A program made the position numbers and the translations under genes. Below are positions 8,484-15,353 of a stretch of 64,000 nucleotides of DNA, piece by piece. How positions within the stretch are numbered: the stretch's first letter is position 1; the number at the start of each line of letters is the position of its first letter. The stretch comes from Paenibacillus wynnii. Its GTDB lineage: Bacteria; Bacillota; Bacilli; Paenibacillales; Paenibacillaceae. The notes beneath the pieces are model-generated. The model did no database searches. It was given only the letters and a program-made list of their open reading frames with translations, and was not told the DNA's origin. The stretch is taken from assembly GCF_030812855.1 (NCBI RefSeq), contig NZ_JAUSTK010000021.1, positions 1-64,000 on the forward strand, in the 5' to 3' direction.

Positions 8484-9605
8484 GTGAACCCGTCATCATT
8501 ACCTCAGCGTTCCACGGTTAACAAGAAGAGAAAAAGTAAGAAACGAAAGAAAAAAAGCTTTTTCCGTACCCTATCCAAAGTATTCCTAACTTTTATGATA
8601 CTGATCCTTGCAGCGGGAGGCTGGTTTTACCTGGCTCCATCGGCCCGTAATTTCCGTTTCTTGGTTGCAGATACCTTGATTACAACTCAGCACCGTTATT
8701 TGGCGAAATATATTATCGGCGAAGATGAATTGAAAAATCGGGTGTCGGAGTATAGTTCCCGATTTGAACAGATGGGTGTGGAAGAAGATACCCATACCAT
8801 AAACACTGTTAAACCCCAAGAAGATATAGTGAATCCCCTTGTCGAGATTGAGAACGTTTCAGGCAGCGGCTATACGGGATTCGTCATGATCGTGAATGAT
8901 CCCACCAAAATTCGCTTGGGTATACCGAATAAAGTCGGCTCCGGTGAGAAAGTATCCCACATGGTTACGCGAACGGGTGCGATTGCCGGGGTTAATGGCG
9001 GCGGGTTTGCCGACCCTAACTGGAAAGGCAACGGATTCAAACCGATAGGTGTCGTTATTTCACAAGGGAAATTATATTACGAAGGTTTGGGCGGTAAAGA
9101 TTCTACTCAGATTGTGGGTCTGGATACTAAGGGGAAGATGATTGCCGGAAAATACTCTCTTGAAGAACTCAGCAAGCTGGATGTTCAAGAGGCAGTCACG
9201 TTTCAGCCGCGCCTTATAGTAAACGGCAAGGGTCTGATTAAAAATGCCGCAGAAGGTTGGGGAATTGCTCCTCGGACTGCTATGGGCCAGCGTGCAGACG
9301 GAGCAATTATATTCGTAGTGATAGACGGTAGACAACCGGGATACAGCATTGGTGCGAACCTCTATGATGTTCAGCAAATTCTCTTGGAGCATGGGGCAGT
9401 GATCGCAGCTAATCTGGATGGAGGTTCATCTACTGTGCTCGTTAAAGACAATAAGATAGTAAATAAACCTTCATCAGAATACGGTGAGCGATATTTACCA
9501 ACAGCCTTCCTTGTGTTTGAACATCCTGAGCAGGCGGATATTGCTAACATCTGGGAAGGTCTAGATCCTTATAAGATTGATGCCGGAAAAAAACGAACTC
9601 CCTAA
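8484..9605 (+). CDS. Phosphodiester glycosidase (NAGPA-domain) membrane protein
   Basis: A 373-residue protein with a very basic N terminus (Lys/Arg-rich, residues 13-27), one membrane anchor (FLTFMILILAAGGWFYL, near 33-50) and an extracellular phosphodiester glycosidase domain. That domain is marked by GVNGGGFADPNW and NLDGGSSTVLV, the two signatures of this family, whose members remove N-acetylglucosamine-1-phosphate caps or act on surface polysaccharide. An ATG at 8436 is in frame, but AAGGAGG at 8466-8472 points to the GTG at 8484. The N-terminal region between anchor and domain is helical and of unknown role. It is likely anchored with the catalytic domain outside. The substrate is unknown. 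Confidence 0.85.
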   Translation: MNPSSLPQRSTVNKKRKSKKRKKKSFFRTLSKVFLTFMILILAAGGWFYLAPSARNFRFLVADTLITTQHRYLAKYIIGEDELKNRVSEYSSRFEQMGVEEDTHTINTVKPQEDIVNPLVEIENVSGSGYTGFVMIVNDPTKIRLGIPNKVGSGEKVSHMVTRTGAIAGVNGGGFADPNWKGNGFKPIGVVISQGKLYYEGLGGKDSTQIVGLDTKGKMIAGKYSLEELSKLDVQEAVTFQPRLIVNGKGLIKNAAEGWGIAPRTAMGQRADGAIIFVVIDGRQPGYSIGANLYDVQQILLEHGAVIAANLDGGSSTVLVKDNKIVNKPSSEYGERYLPTAFLVFEHPEQADIANIWEGLDPYKIDAGKKRTP

Positions 9606-9637
9606 ATAAACTTTGTAGATGTCCTGCGATTAAATCA

Positions 9638-9681
9638 TCCCGTTTTTAGCCTGTAAGAGGGCTGGAAGCGGGACTTTTTTT
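9638..9681 (+). terminator. Rho-independent terminator
   Basis: The stem TCCCG (9638-9642) with CGGGA (9669-9673), plus an inner AGCC/GGCT stem, is followed by CTTTTTTT. It closes the phosphodiester glycosidase gene. Confidence 0.75.
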
Positions 9682-9707
9682 ATATTGATAAACGGATCCG
9701 TTCATTG

Positions 9708-9721
9708 AGGACATATGTCCT
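9708..9721. promoter_or_regulatory. 14 bp perfect palindrome, candidate operator
   Basis: AGGACATATGTCCT is a perfect palindrome flanked by TG on the left and TCA on the right, so the wider site looks like a Crp/Fnr-type dyad. It lies about 75 bases before the DUF606 pair, where a promoter would be. The binding factor is unknown. Confidence 0.4.
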
Positions 9722-9793
9722 TCACAAACCTCTGGATGTATCCTTTAATTAAAGACAAAGATATACAGAGATGAGTTAGAGGAGAGAGATGGA

Positions 9794-10219
9794 ATGAAAG
9801 GTATACTATTTGCTTTTTTAGCCGGGGGATTTATTACTTTACAAGGTGTAGCCAATTCTCGGATTAGTGAGGATATCGGCACATGGCAAGCAGCGGCACT
9901 TACTCAGTTCACTGGTTTTGCAGCAGCTTTCCTTATACTGATGTTCGTCCGGGATAAGAATTGGCAAGGGCTGAAGCGAGTAAAGCCGTTATATTTAATC
10001 GGGGGTGCATTTGCATCCGTTATTATTTTCAGTAATGTCACAGCCATCCAACAAATCGGGGTAACTCTTACTATATCTGCTGTGCTGATTGCTCAACTGT
10101 GTTTAACCTTTCTGGTAGATAGCAGCGGATGGTTTGGCGTTGTGAAGCAAAAGATGCGTCTGCCGCAGTTCATCGGGATAGTAATGATGATGGCCGGAGT
10201 AGTGATCCTGAAGTTTTGA
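9794..10219 (+). CDS. DUF606 (YdcZ-like) membrane protein, first of a pair
   Basis: A 141-residue integral membrane protein with four to five hydrophobic helices and the family features GGFITLQGVANSRI at the N terminus and QLCLTFLVDSSGWFG near residue 105. It belongs to the DMT-like DUF606/YdcZ family of small putative transporters. Its stop overlaps a possible ATG for the next gene (TGATG), and the next protein is a paralogue. They probably form a hetero-oligomer, as paired small multidrug-resistance-type proteins do. The ribosome binding site is GAGGAGAGA, 8-9 bases upstream. The substrate is unknown. Confidence 0.85.
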   Translation: MKGILFAFLAGGFITLQGVANSRISEDIGTWQAAALTQFTGFAAAFLILMFVRDKNWQGLKRVKPLYLIGGAFASVIIFSNVTAIQQIGVTLTISAVLIAQLCLTFLVDSSGWFGVVKQKMRLPQFIGIVMMMAGVVILKF

Positions 10220-10251
10220 TGAAAAATGAAATTTACGGAGGTATATACTTT

Positions 10252-10746
10252 ATGATTTTAGGACTTATATTGGCGCTTGCCGGAGGGACTTTGGTCGGTT
10301 TGCAGAATATTTTTAATAGTAAGGTAAATGAACGTGCGGGATCTTGGGCAACCACCACTTTAGTATTGGGTATGGGGTTTGCGGCTTCATTAACAATCGG
10401 TCTGATTTTTCAGGGGAAACAAATGTTTGTTCTGCACAATATGCAACCTTGGTATTATTTCAGCGGTCTGATTGGTGTCGGAGTGGTTATATCACTGGTT
10501 CAAGGAATTAAGCTGCTAGGCCCTACGTTTGCTGTTTCTATTATGTTGACCTCTCAGCTCGGATTCGCTTTGTTGTTTGATTCCCTTGGGTGGCTAGGAC
10601 TAGATAAGGTTCCTTTTACGCTCAATAAGTTGATCGGTGTGCTGGTTATCGTCGGCGGCATCATTGTTTTTAAATTAGGAGGTGTACGTCAGGAGCAAAA
10701 GAAATCTAAAACCATTCAGGTGAAGCAGCTACTTCATCAGGATTGA
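10252..10746 (+). CDS. DUF606 (YdcZ-like) membrane protein, second of a pair
   Basis: A protein of about 164 residues and a paralogue of the preceding gene product. It shows GGTLVGLQNIFNSKVNER at the N terminus and QLGFALLFDSLGWLG near residue 110, with five hydrophobic helices and a basic C-terminal tail. The frame is open from 10129, and an ATG at 10219 overlaps the upstream stop. CGGAGG at 10236-10241, ten bases before the ATG at 10252, makes 10252 the likely start. It should act with its partner as a small-molecule exporter or importer. No substrate can be inferred. Confidence 0.83.
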   Translation: MILGLILALAGGTLVGLQNIFNSKVNERAGSWATTTLVLGMGFAASLTIGLIFQGKQMFVLHNMQPWYYFSGLIGVGVVISLVQGIKLLGPTFAVSIMLTSQLGFALLFDSLGWLGLDKVPFTLNKLIGVLVIVGGIIVFKLGGVRQEQKKSKTIQVKQLLHQD

Positions 10747-10760
10747 CCTTTATGCTCAAC

Positions 10761-12029
10761 TCATGAAATCTGATCACCCTGCAGTACCTCCTGAGTAGAA
10801 AGTTTGTTAGCTAACGGGGGCAGAACCATACAATAATAAAAGAAAACGGCAAAAGTGCACAACCCTAGCATATAGTGTAGCCAGGTAATGGAGATGAAAG
10901 TCGGAAAGGTGAAAGTGACAATTCCTAGTGCCAGCGAGTGGCCGAACATCATGATGGGTTCAGTCAGTGCATTGACTCTCCCCATATTTTGCGGAGTAAC
11001 CAGTTCGGGCATCCAACTACCTAATGCGATATTTACGGGTGCAAGGTTGATTCCCATAAGGAAAGTGACAGATAGGTACAGCCCTATTTGATTTGTCGAA
11101 CCAAGCACAACTACCAGAACACTTGAAATAAACAAACCTGTGATCAGCATTTTAGTTCTTGTTAACCTCCGAATCAGAGAAGGGGCTGCAAAACTGCCGA
11201 TTAATATGCCGATTCCAAGGGAAAGGGTAATGAATGAAGAGAACACCATATAATTGTCCGGGCTAAGCTTGTATTTCATTGTGAAGATAGGAAGCACCGC
11301 GAACACCCCATTGACGATCCCGAAAAAAAGAAAACCCGATATCAGAACACGAAGCAGCTTGTGCTTCACAATATATGAAATTCCTTGACGAAAGTCTTTG
11401 ATAATAAGCGGAAACCTTACATCGCGTAAGGTTTTTTTACCGTTAGGCATACGAACCTCTTCCGGGAAGCGGCAACATAAGATAAGGATTCCGGAAAAGA
11501 TAAAGCTCAACCCGTCGATAATAATAGCCCCTTCAACACCTACAAAGTGATACGACAACGCTCCCAAGCTCAATCCAAAAATCATAAACAGCCCCATAAT
11601 CATTTGATTTAACCCTGTCGCCTGAACATACTGTTCTTGCCCGATGCTTCCTTGGAGCAAGCCCATTTCCGCAGGTCCAAAAAACTTTGATATCGCACTA
11701 CGCAGGAATAGAACAACGAAGCAAGCGAATACGGCATCGTAATGCACGAAGAGAAGGAGCACCACGGTCAATCCAGCCCGAATCCAGTCGCTGTATGCGG
11801 CAATTAACTTCCGGTCAAGCAGATCAGCGACAACTCCAACGATCCAGAATACCGCAAACGTAGGCAATGAATACATCAACTCCGCTGTGGTAGCCAAAGC
11901 CGGGCGGGTGCTGTATCGATCCACCAAATAATAGGCAAAGGCCATATTTCCAACAACACTGCCAAACTGAGAGGCAAAGGCGGCTATGAACAGTTTGGTA
12001 AACGTAGGATTGCGAAAGAGCGCACTCAT
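10761..12029 (-). CDS. MFS transporter (drug-efflux type)
   Basis: A 422-residue major facilitator protein with about twelve hydrophobic helices. Its N terminus (FTKLFIAAFASQFGSVVGNM) and the cytoplasmic loop DLLDRKLIAAYSDWIRAG resemble the MFS_3/MdrL-like bacterial efflux group. The ATG is preceded by AGGAGGG. It lies 37 bases downstream of a TetR gene in the same direction, so it is almost certainly repressed by that regulator, with the drug or endogenous ligand relieving repression. It could serve self-resistance for the neighbouring NRPS product, though the NRPS cluster has two MFS genes of its own. Confidence 0.88.
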   Translation of the reverse strand: MSALFRNPTFTKLFIAAFASQFGSVVGNMAFAYYLVDRYSTRPALATTAELMYSLPTFAVFWIVGVVADLLDRKLIAAYSDWIRAGLTVVLLLFVHYDAVFACFVVLFLRSAISKFFGPAEMGLLQGSIGQEQYVQATGLNQMIMGLFMIFGLSLGALSYHFVGVEGAIIIDGLSFIFSGILILCCRFPEEVRMPNGKKTLRDVRFPLIIKDFRQGISYIVKHKLLRVLISGFLFFGIVNGVFAVLPIFTMKYKLSPDNYMVFSSFITLSLGIGILIGSFAAPSLIRRLTRTKMLITGLFISSVLVVVLGSTNQIGLYLSVTFLMGINLAPVNIALGSWMPELVTPQNMGRVNALTEPIMMFGHSLALGIVTFTFPTFISITWLHYMLGLCTFAVFFYYCMVLPPLANKLSTQEVLQGDQIS

Positions 12030-12066
12030 CTTAATTCCCTCCTAATGGGGTTCCACATTGCATGCC

Positions 12067-12684
12067 TTACTTGGGGTATAGCAGTTGATTTAAATAGTTA
12101 ACCATCGATGCAAGTTGAATTTCTGTATGGGATTGCTCCGGCCCCACTGCGAGGGTATGAGTCATTATTCCTTCCTGGAACGACGCGATAATTCTAGCGA
12201 TATCCTCAATGGGCAGTATAGGTGCAAATTCCTGTTGATCCACACCGAGCTGCAAAAGCCTCGCGAAACGGGCAATTCCGTTCTCATAACGCTTCATTAA
12301 CAAGCTTCTTCGTTGTTCATCCCGCCATCCGGTTAGAAAATACTCATAAAAGGCCGGCGTAAGACTTCCGCTCTCAGGTGACAGAAGCTCCTTTTTCTGC
12401 TGGGAGAACGTGGTTGAAATTACATCCCAAATAAGTAACTTCTCAGATAAAAGAGCGTCAATATACCGCTCGTATTCAGAGTCCTGAAGATCGAGCAGGG
12501 CTTCAAATATTTCCTCCTTCGTTTGAAAATACAGATAGATCCATCCTCGGCTCATGCCTGCTTCTTCCACAATATCCTTAAGGGTTGCTGGCTCATAACC
12601 TTTGTCGATAAATACCAGCTTGGCAGCCTCGAGGATTTTTCTTCTTCGTTGTTCTTTTTGATCATCGGATATTTTAGGCGACAT
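12067..12684 (-). CDS. TetR-family transcriptional repressor
   Basis: A 205-residue regulator. The N-terminal helix-turn-helix is clear (ILEAAKLVFIDKGYEPATLKDI followed by SRGWIYLYFQTKEEIF, residues 18-65). The C-terminal ligand domain is divergent, as usual. The frame is open from 12807, but the ATG at 12684 has AGGAGG nine bases upstream, and the earlier part reads through the promoter. It heads the operon with the MFS gene. A 20+20 bp dyad in its own promoter (12713-12759) is the likely operator, so it should be autoregulated. Its proximity to the NRPS cluster makes the peptide a possible inducer, but this is inference. Confidence 0.9.
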   Translation of the reverse strand: MSPKISDDQKEQRRRKILEAAKLVFIDKGYEPATLKDIVEEAGMSRGWIYLYFQTKEEIFEALLDLQDSEYERYIDALLSEKLLIWDVISTTFSQQKKELLSPESGSLTPAFYEYFLTGWRDEQRRSLLMKRYENGIARFARLLQLGVDQQEFAPILPIEDIARIIASFQEGIMTHTLAVGPEQSHTEIQLASMVNYLNQLLYPK

Positions 12685-12712
12685 TCTAGTTGTACCTCCT
12701 AATTCAATTAAA

Positions 12713-12765
12713 AATGAACCGCGTGTCATTATATAAATAATAATGACACGTGGTTCATTTTGCAA
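12713..12765 (-). promoter_or_regulatory. tetR promoter with embedded dyad operator
   Basis: Two 20 bp arms (12713-12732 and 12740-12759, core ATGACACGYGGTTCATT in the leftward reading) match as an inverted repeat with one mismatch and a 7 bp centre. Read on the minus strand, a -35 TTGCAA (12765-12760), a 17 bp spacer and a -10 TATTAT (12742-12737) form a promoter whose spacer is the right operator arm. A repressor bound here would block RNA polymerase directly. Confidence 0.8.
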
Positions 12766-12837
12766 TAATAAAATACCAAAATATAATAATTCGAAATTTA
12801 CGCACAAGGGTTCAACGCCGACTCCATCGCCTACAGC

Positions 12838-13509
12838 TTAGAAATATACTGTTTTTTCAAAATTATTTATTAAAGAATCTAAATTTAAAACAATCTTTTT
12901 GGGCTCACTATTTTGTGAAGAGCAAATGGTACAAACCGCTTCTTCATTTTGAAAGCCTTCATAAAATACAGTTTCATTATCACCTTCTAAAGAAATAACG
13001 CAAAAGGAATCTAATGGGATAGATAAGCCTTTTCCTTCACGTTTAATATAGCTTTCTTTCATTGTCCAAATACGATAAAACTTAGAAAGTCTTTCACCAT
13101 ATTCTGAATTTAAAATATATTCTTTTTCAAGTTTTGAAAAGAATGAATCGGCTACTTTTAAATCTATCGGCTTAATGATTTCAACGTCTACCCCTACGGG
13201 CATAGTATCAACAGAGGCTACTACATATTTTCCGGAGTGAGATATATTAAAGTGAATATCAGGGGAATTGGCCAGTTGTGGTTTTCCATATGGATTATAA
13301 GAAAAAATTAGTTCCTCATTATTTTTGCATTTTCGTTTACATAGTATATATCTTATTAAAATATCACCCAACAAGGTTCTTTGAGCATCCGCTCTAAAAT
13401 GAAACTTTTTAATTCTATCAAGTGTTTTAGTAGAAATGCTTTTTTGGAGATCGTAAAATTCATCTTTATATAAATCTCTATCAATCATTAGAATAAAAGT
13501 CTCTAACAA
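12838..13509 (-). CDS. Sfp-type 4'-phosphopantetheinyl transferase
   Basis: A 223-residue PPTase that moves phosphopantetheine from CoA to the Ser of carrier domains. The signature motifs are present: GVDVEII near residue 105 (Mg-binding Asp and Glu) and the WTMKESYIKREGKG helix near 150. ISHSGKYVV and FNISHSG precede them. The start is TTG at 13509 with GAGAGG about 11 bases upstream; an ATG eight codons in is an alternative. It is transcribed divergently from the NRPS operon and would activate its four PCP domains. AT content is higher than in the neighbouring genes. Confidence 0.9.
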   Translation of the reverse strand: MLETFILMIDRDLYKDEFYDLQKSISTKTLDRIKKFHFRADAQRTLLGDILIRYILCKRKCKNNEELIFSYNPYGKPQLANSPDIHFNISHSGKYVVASVDTMPVGVDVEIIKPIDLKVADSFFSKLEKEYILNSEYGERLSKFYRIWTMKESYIKREGKGLSIPLDSFCVISLEGDNETVFYEGFQNEEAVCTICSSQNSEPKKIVLNLDSLINNFEKTVYF

Positions 13510-13770
13510 ATTATCACAAACCTCTCATTGATTAAAACTATATTTATGTAAATATATTTAACATAATATTCAGCTTATGAACAGCGCGATTTGTAAAAAA
13601 TTCTCATGTCGAACATTTCGTTTATGAATCAACTTCCGCATCGTCCGATACGAAATTAGTTGATTACGAATAATTACAATATTGTGAATAAATCGGGATA
13701 TTTATACATTTTAATAAATGTTAAGATATAATAAGAAAATGTTCCCAATTTTAGTGAAAGGAAGTTAAAT
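13510..13770. promoter_or_regulatory. Divergent promoter region of the NRPS cluster
   Basis: An AT-rich 261 bp gap lies between the PPTase gene and the NRPS operon. TATAAT at 13727-13732 is a good -10 candidate for the rightward operon, but its -35 is poor. An 8 bp inverted repeat, AATCAACT (13627-13634) and AGTTGATT (13658-13665), lies upstream with partial outer pairing and could be an operator. AAAGGAAG at 13758-13765 is the ribosome binding site of the first gene. Confidence 0.45.
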
Positions 13771-14517
13771 ATGTCGTATGATCACAAATCGCCTATAAAG
13801 CTAATATGTTTTCCATTTGCAGGAGCAGGAGCTAGTTTCTATAGTGGTTGGAATGAATTTTTTGATAGCTCGATAGAAGTTTTACCTATTCAATTGCCAG
13901 GCAGAGAGAGGCTAATTGCTGAGGAGCCTTATAGAAATATCCATGTTGCAGCGGATGATTTTGCCAAGATGATAGAAGAAGAAGGTGGCAATAGTCTGAT
14001 CGCACTTTTTGGGCACTGTTTTCTGGGTGCTACCTTGGCTTTCGAAGTTGCTAGGCGATTAGAGAGTCGCGGAAATGTAAAATTGATCCGCTTATTTGTC
14101 AGTGCAGCATCATCGCCAAAAAACACAAGAGATTATTCGCTGTCGTCATACTCGGATGATCAGTTTTTAGAGGCAGTTGAAAAGCTTACGGGGTTTGTAC
14201 ATCATGCTTTTGCAATTCCGGAGTTAAGAGAACTATTGCTACCAACACTTCGGGCAGATTTTGAAATGGACGAGACTTACATCAACGAATCAGGATGTAG
14301 TATTAACACACCCATTACGGGTATGTTTGCTGCGGACGATTCATTTGTAGTGAAAGATGATGTTGCCCTTTGGAAGGAGTGCACATCCGGTGATTTCGAA
14401 CTGTTTCAGGTTACTGGAGAGCATATGTATATAACCAGCACAGCTGAACAAGCCAAGGAAATCATCAAAAATACTCTCGCTAACATACATAAGGATGGTG
14501 CTTTTCAATATGTGTAG
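13771..14517 (+). CDS. Cys-nucleophile thioesterase-like acyl/aminoacyl transferase
   Basis: A 248-residue alpha/beta hydrolase of the GrsT/type II thioesterase family, with FPFAGAGASFY near residue 15 and the oxyanion and nucleophile elbow near residue 83. The elbow reads GHCFLG, so Cys replaces the usual Ser of GHSMGA. The DNA codon is TGT at 14017-14019. The late catalytic His is in TGEHMYI. A Ser-type editing thioesterase is present elsewhere in the cluster (28481-29245), so this copy probably has another task. Known Cys members such as SyrC and CmaE shuttle aminoacyl groups between carrier domains. It is the first gene of the operon and overlaps the SDR gene. I infer a shuttle role; simple hydrolysis is the alternative. 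Confidence 0.82.
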   Translation: MSYDHKSPIKLICFPFAGAGASFYSGWNEFFDSSIEVLPIQLPGRERLIAEEPYRNIHVAADDFAKMIEEEGGNSLIALFGHCFLGATLAFEVARRLESRGNVKLIRLFVSAASSPKNTRDYSLSSYSDDQFLEAVEKLTGFVHHAFAIPELRELLLPTLRADFEMDETYINESGCSINTPITGMFAADDSFVVKDDVALWKECTSGDFELFQVTGEHMYITSTAEQAKEIIKNTLANIHKDGAFQYV

Positions 14518-15337
14518 ATTAACAGATAAGGTGGTATTAATTACCGGTGCCGGGCGTGGAATCGGAAGGGCTTGCGCGTTACGTGCGGCAGAAGAGGGTG
14601 CCGATCTCATCATTACGGACATTGGAAACTCCAAAGAATCTGTACCCTACAAATTATCATCGCTGGAGGAGCTTCAGACGACTGCTGAAAAATGTAAAGA
14701 ATTTGGTTCGAGTGTAATAGTGCAGCTTGCTGATGTATGTAAGATGAATGATGTAAATGCACTTGTTGAGGCTGCAATCAATAGGTTTGGAAGAATTGAC
14801 GCTCTCGTCAACAATGCTGGCATCGGAGCTCCTGCTGGTAAAGCTACGCATCTGTATACGACTGAGGAATGGGAGATCCTTCTGAATGTAAATCTCTCTG
14901 GTCCATGGCGATTAATTAAGGCTGTGGCACCAATTATGATTGAACAACAATATGGAAGTATTATCAATATCGCTTCCACTGCAGGACTCCTAGGTTATAG
15001 ATCTTTTGCTGGATACGTTGCTTCAAAACATGGTCTTGTGGGTCTAACGAAATCAGCAGCGTTGGACTATGCCCCGCAAAATATCCGTGTAAACGCTGTT
15101 TGTCCAGGTCCGGTTTATGATGATGAACGGCTTGATGGTCATATGACTAAAGTTGTAGCAGATTCTTTAGGCATTCGATTGGGAGACCAAGAATCAATCG
15201 ATCTCGAATCTGTAGCCATGAACACAGTCGTCTCTCCGTATGATGTAGCGGAGGCTGTAGTTTGGCTGGCAAGTGATGCGACACAGAGAGTCACTGGAAC
15301 AACGATAGCAGTAGATGCGGGATATTCTGCGAAATAG
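14510..15337 (+). CDS. Short-chain dehydrogenase/reductase (SDR)
   Basis: A classical SDR of about 275 residues with TGAGRGIG near residue 12, NNAG near 104, a Ser-Tyr-Lys catalytic set (INIASTAG and YVASKHG, Tyr near 165) and a VDAGYS end. An inserted stretch after the second strand (VPYKLSSLEELQTTAE) resembles the longer carveol-dehydrogenase-type SDRs. Two starts are possible, ATG 14495 and ATG 14510; the second is better spaced from AAGGATGG. It overlaps the end of the Cys thioesterase gene and precedes the A(Thr)-PCP gene. The simplest inference is oxidation of the beta-hydroxyl of Thr held on that PCP, or reduction of a ketone in the product. Confidence 0.88.
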   Translation: MCRLTDKVVLITGAGRGIGRACALRAAEEGADLIITDIGNSKESVPYKLSSLEELQTTAEKCKEFGSSVIVQLADVCKMNDVNALVEAAINRFGRIDALVNNAGIGAPAGKATHLYTTEEWEILLNVNLSGPWRLIKAVAPIMIEQQYGSIINIASTAGLLGYRSFAGYVASKHGLVGLTKSAALDYAPQNIRVNAVCPGPVYDDERLDGHMTKVVADSLGIRLGDQESIDLESVAMNTVVSPYDVAEAVVWLASDATQRVTGTTIAVDAGYSAK

Positions 15338-15353
15338 AACGGGGGAATGAAAA

